Below are positions 21,467-24,080 of a stretch of 24,080 nucleotides of DNA, piece after piece. Source of the stretch: CAZXCQ01 sp964639275 (GTDB lineage: Bacteria > Desulfobacterota > DSM-4660 > Desulfatiglandales > Desulfatiglandaceae); assembly GCA_964639275.1 (NCBI GenBank), contig CAZXCQ010000067.1:1-24080 (forward strand), in the 5' to 3' direction. The position numbers were made by a program, and so were the translations under genes. The notes beneath the pieces were generated by a model that worked only from the letters and a program-made list of their open reading frames with translations, made no database searches and was not told where the DNA came from. The number at the start of each line of letters is the position of its first letter. Position 1 is the first letter of the stretch.

Positions 21467-22483
21467 CTAGAACGCCCCGTACTCATGACATGCCTGGGTG
21501 AAGGCCTTTATGTTATCCAGGTTTGCCTGAAGAGGTATCTGGCATCCGGGTCCTATGACATATCTGGCCTCCCCACGGGCGATTTCAAGGCATTTTCTGG
21601 CCTCTGCCTCCAGTTGATCCGGGGTTCCCTCCACGAATAGTATCGGATTGACATTGCCAATGATGGTCGTCTTTCCACGGCCCAGTTCGAACAGCTTTTC
21701 GAGGGAAGAAGGGCCGTCAATGCTCAATCCATCAACGCCAAGGTCAATCAGATCCTGAAATATAGGATCCACATACCCGCATATATGAAATGCAATTTTT
21801 CCCCCCTCTTTATGGATCGCTTCTACCAGTCTTTGATGGTAGGGGAGGACATGTTCCCGGTATACTGCCGGTGATATCATGCTCATGCCCGCTGAAGGGT
21901 CTCCGATAAAGGGGAGGACGCCCAACTCCATCACGGCCAGACACCTGGCGATCACGGTGTCAGTCGTGTATTTCATCAGATCATGAAGGAACGGCTTATC
22001 ATCATACAAATCTTCCATGGCTTCATTGGCCCCGCGCAACTCCAGGGCAAAGCTCCATGGGCCTCCTATCATGGTGGTCACATGGTATTCCGAGAATACC
22101 TCTACGCATTTCTCGCACATATCCAGATGCGCGCTGAAGAGTGGGTCTTCTCTCGGTAACCGGACCGACCACCTGGGAAGTTTTTCTTTGATATCTGTTT
22201 TCTTGATACTCATGGGCTTGCCCATCAGTTTTCTGAAGGCCTCTTGGGCGTCCGGCATGAGGGGATTGAGCGGGACAAATAATGCATCTGAGTCAAGCTC
22301 TTTGCATGTGACTTTTGCTGTTTCCAGGGCCGCGTCGGGCTGGGTCAGGAACTGCTCAAGTGTATACCCGGCACGCTCGGCATAGTGGCCCCCCAAAATC
22401 AGTAAAACAGGCTGCCGATCCAGTTTTTCGCCGTTGAAGGCGGCTTCCATACGTTGTTTTCCCGTGAAAGATCCTTCTGTCAT
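21467..22483 (-). CDS. UroD-fold methyltransferase (MtaA/MtbA-like)
   Basis: A 338-residue member of the uroporphyrinogen decarboxylase superfamily. HICG at 233-236 and GPGCQIP at 311-317 give the H-x-C ... C zinc site (His233, Cys235, Cys314) of corrinoid-dependent methyltransferases such as MtaA and MtbA, and true UroD residues are lacking. It is therefore a corrinoid:thiol (or other acceptor) methyltransferase, or the donor-demethylating enzyme. The gene lies between an enoyl-CoA hydratase-like gene (40 bp upstream) and the corrinoid gene. The ribosome site is strong (AAGGGGGG). Donor and acceptor cannot be decided from sequence; no third methyltransferase or reductive activator is in the window. 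Confidence 0.9.
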   Translation of the reverse strand: MTEGSFTGKQRMEAAFNGEKLDRQPVLLILGGHYAERAGYTLEQFLTQPDAALETAKVTCKELDSDALFVPLNPLMPDAQEAFRKLMGKPMSIKKTDIKEKLPRWSVRLPREDPLFSAHLDMCEKCVEVFSEYHVTTMIGGPWSFALELRGANEAMEDLYDDKPFLHDLMKYTTDTVIARCLAVMELGVLPFIGDPSAGMSMISPAVYREHVLPYHQRLVEAIHKEGGKIAFHICGYVDPIFQDLIDLGVDGLSIDGPSSLEKLFELGRGKTTIIGNVNPILFVEGTPDQLEAEARKCLEIARGEARYVIGPGCQIPLQANLDNIKAFTQACHEYGAF

Positions 22484-22523
22484 TCTATCCCCCCTTCCTT
22501 GTATGTACCTTTCGGCGGTTTGG

Positions 22524-23306
22524 TCAAGCGCTGAAGTTCGGTGTCCTCTTTTGGAGGAAGGCCTCTATTCCTTTTTTGGTCTCCCCGGTATAAACGACCT
22601 CCTGCATGAGTTCCGGTTCACAGATGAACATATTTCCAAACCCTTCCATGGAGGCCCCGAGGGCGATCTTTTTGGTCAAACGGATGCAGGTGGGGCTTCT
22701 GGATCCGATTTTTTTGATGAATTCATGGGTGGCCTGCATCAACGAATCCTCAGGGACAACCTTGTTGGCCAGATTCAGTCTATAGGCCTCTTGGGCCGGA
22801 ATGGGATCGCAGGTCATAATGATCTCCATGGCCTTGGATGCGCCTACCATCCTGACCAGCCTTGGGGTACAACCCCAGGTGTAGTAGGTCCCCACGTTGG
22901 TCTCCGGGACGATGAAATAGCTTTCCTGAGTCATGATGCGGAAATCGCAGGCCTGGGCCACAGCCATTCCCGCACCACACACGATTCCCCGCAAGGCCGC
23001 CACCGTCACCTGCTCCAGACTTTGGAGGCTCCGCATCAGTTCGTGCCCTGCGAGCTGATGGATCCGGGCATCTTCGGCCTTGAACTCACCGCTTCCAACC
23101 TCGCTCAAATCGGCCCCTGCAGAAAAATGGTCTCCCTTTGCCGTAAGAATAACGAATCGCGCAGACCTGTTGTTGCGCAAGGAATGCCAGACGTCGATCA
23201 TTTCCTCCATCATCAGTCTGTTAAAGAGATTCAGTTTTGGGCGGTTAAGGGTGACCGTAACGATCTCGTCTCTTTGCTCAAATATCAGAGTCTCGTAACT
23301 TTCCAT
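22524..23306 (-). CDS. Enoyl-CoA hydratase/isomerase family protein
   Basis: A 260-residue crotonase-fold protein of usual length. The oxyanion-hole regions are present: HFSAGADL (60-67) and RGIVCGAGM (106-114). Of the two catalytic Glu of rat enoyl-CoA hydratase, the second is kept (Glu135 in IVPETNVG), while the first is Ala115 (GAGMAVAQACD for GGGCELAMMCD). Many family members with other reactions lack one Glu, so hydration of simple enoyl-CoA is doubtful; isomerase, dehydratase or hydrolase chemistry is possible. The C-terminus GIEAFLQKRTPNF is typical. The ribosome site is strong (GGGGGATAA before ATG). It leads the minus-strand operon with the corrinoid and UroD-fold genes, implying CoA-thioester chemistry linked to methyl transfer. 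Confidence 0.92.
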   Translation of the reverse strand: MESYETLIFEQRDEIVTVTLNRPKLNLFNRLMMEEMIDVWHSLRNNRSARFVILTAKGDHFSAGADLSEVGSGEFKAEDARIHQLAGHELMRSLQSLEQVTVAALRGIVCGAGMAVAQACDFRIMTQESYFIVPETNVGTYYTWGCTPRLVRMVGASKAMEIIMTCDPIPAQEAYRLNLANKVVPEDSLMQATHEFIKKIGSRSPTCIRLTKKIALGASMEGFGNMFICEPELMQEVVYTGETKKGIEAFLQKRTPNFSA

Positions 23307-23800
23307 TTATCCCCCTATTCTGGAAGAAATCCACCTCCTGTTCCATTACTCCGGAAGGCGATTCAAAACAGAAGCTTACTCCCCTTCAGGGTTAACGCGA
23401 TACCACCCGCTTTGGGTGAGGATTGCCTATTTTTTATTGAGCCCTTAAAATGTGAAGCGGTGCACAAGCATAAAGACAACACTGCGCTGTTTGCAGTCCG
23501 CCTGGGCTGAATAGTCATGTGCAGGGCTTGGCCCGGCTGTCATGTGGTCCTGTTTGCTATTGTGACACAAGTGCTGGGTAAAGTCCAGAGCCAGGGTCGC
23601 CACAGATCCCGCATTCTGTTCTGACTTTTCTGCCAACATGCTTATGTTTAAATAAAGAAAGGTAGGAGATTTGGATTGTCTGTCGAGAAATATCATCTAT
23701 CTCATAATTAGGATTTTCGTAACACTTTAGCCGTTTGAAACCCGGGGAATGGAGATTCGGAACCCCTATTCCCCTGTCTCAGTTCTAATTTTGAAGAAAG
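23307..23800. other. Noncoding stretch upstream of the enoyl-CoA hydratase-like gene
   Basis: About 490 bp with no supported gene on either strand; the frames present have no ribosome site and no family-like sequence. It should contain the promoter of the minus-strand operon, but no clear -35/-10 pair was found. Confidence 0.4.
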
Positions 23801-23989
23801 CTAATACTACAGCGACACTTTTCAGGTAACCATGTGAAATTTAATATAAAACATGCCGATGGTCCCTTTACGGCGTCATTCCGGCGAAAGCCGGAATCCA
23901 GTATTATTTTCACGTCCATAGTGTTCCTGGATGCCCGCCTTCGCGGGCATGACGTGCATAATAAGCGCAAAGTGTCGCAGTAGTACTAA
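23801..23989. mobile_element. REP-containing element with terminal inverted repeats
   Basis: About 190 bp. Left end CTAATACTACAGCGACACTTT and right end (read on the minus strand) CTTAGTACTACTGCGACACTT form imperfect terminal inverted repeats (about 18 of 21 positions match). Inside are two strong hairpins of the REP type: ATTCCGGC-GAAA-GCCGGAAT (23878-23897) and ATGCCCGC-CTTC-GCGGGCAT (23931-23950), framed by CGTCAT and ATGACG. The ends are consistent with a TA target, as for IS630/mariner-type transposases, but that is inference. A fragment TAGTACTACT at about 24063-24073 resembles the end sequence again. Confidence 0.7.
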
Positions 23990-24080
23990 GGGCTTGCGCA
24001 GAAATAACTTCACATTTTCGCATCCCATCTTCGGCCGCACCTCAATCGCAAGATCCTCGAAATAGTACTACTATTCCTGT

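Noticed and set aside
22434..23510. A 358-codon open frame on the + strand opposite the crotonase and UroD-fold genes
   Set aside because: It is antisense to two genes with clear family motifs and strong ribosome sites, and its product shows no family-like sequence.
23785..23970. 61-codon minus-strand frame containing SCPRRRASRNT and LDSGFRRND
   Set aside because: These peptides are the translation of REP palindromes and are a well-known source of false genes.

Overview
The window looks like about 24 kb of chromosome from a Gram-negative anaerobe, most likely a deltaproteobacterium (Desulfobacterota). This is inferred from gene style (an AaeAB-type efflux set with an outer-membrane lipoprotein, a corrinoid/UroD-fold methyltransfer pair beside an enoyl-CoA hydratase-like gene, CFI-box-like tail, REP-type palindromes) and not from a marker gene. 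No rRNA, tRNA, CRISPR array, integrase or transposase gene was seen.

Layout. (1) 190-1305: a Ca2+/H+-antiporter (CAX) family protein with an altered second ion-binding repeat. (2) 1390-6519: a four-gene efflux set, namely FUSC/AaeB-like transporter, NodT-type outer-membrane lipoprotein, AaeX-like DUF1656 protein and AaeA-like membrane fusion protein. (3) 7036-16633: an unusual accessory locus, all on the + strand. (4) 16694-17647 (-): a protein with two related beta-sandwich modules and a Gly-rich Cys-Phe tail. (5) 17860-20764: lepA and hemW, overlapping by 8 bp. (6) 20761-23306 (-): an enoyl-CoA hydratase-like protein, a UroD-fold methyltransferase and a corrinoid protein. (7) 23307-24080: no gene, but a REP-containing element with terminal inverted repeats.

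The locus at 7036-16633 is the main discovery candidate. One small ferredoxin-like domain (HMA_2-like, marked by H-x(2)-P-G-R-[LVA]-R and a final S-[IVL]-T-[IV]-x-[YF] strand) occurs five times, each in a different setting: at the N-terminus of a P1B-like P-type ATPase, fused to a sigma-54 DNA-binding domain with an intact RpoN box, fused to a membrane hairpin, fused to DUF454 (YbaN), and in a truncated DUF454 copy. Between them lie three small single-pass membrane proteins sharing a D-L-x-A-E-S-K-x-E motif, two PilT-like ATPases that have each lost different catalytic elements, and a DUF1345 membrane protein. I know of no described system with this content. A working model is a membrane-bound, P-type-ATPase-centred metal or cation handling machine with its own transcriptional sensor and nucleotide-driven or nucleotide-sensing parts; the substrate cannot be read from the sequence.

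The locus also carries a miniature inverted-repeat element of about 101 bp (11096-11196 and 14694-14795, and a rearranged partial copy at about 64-140). Its ends begin GTAAC and the two complete copies have 8-bp flanking direct repeats, as expected for elements moved by an IS66-type transposase.
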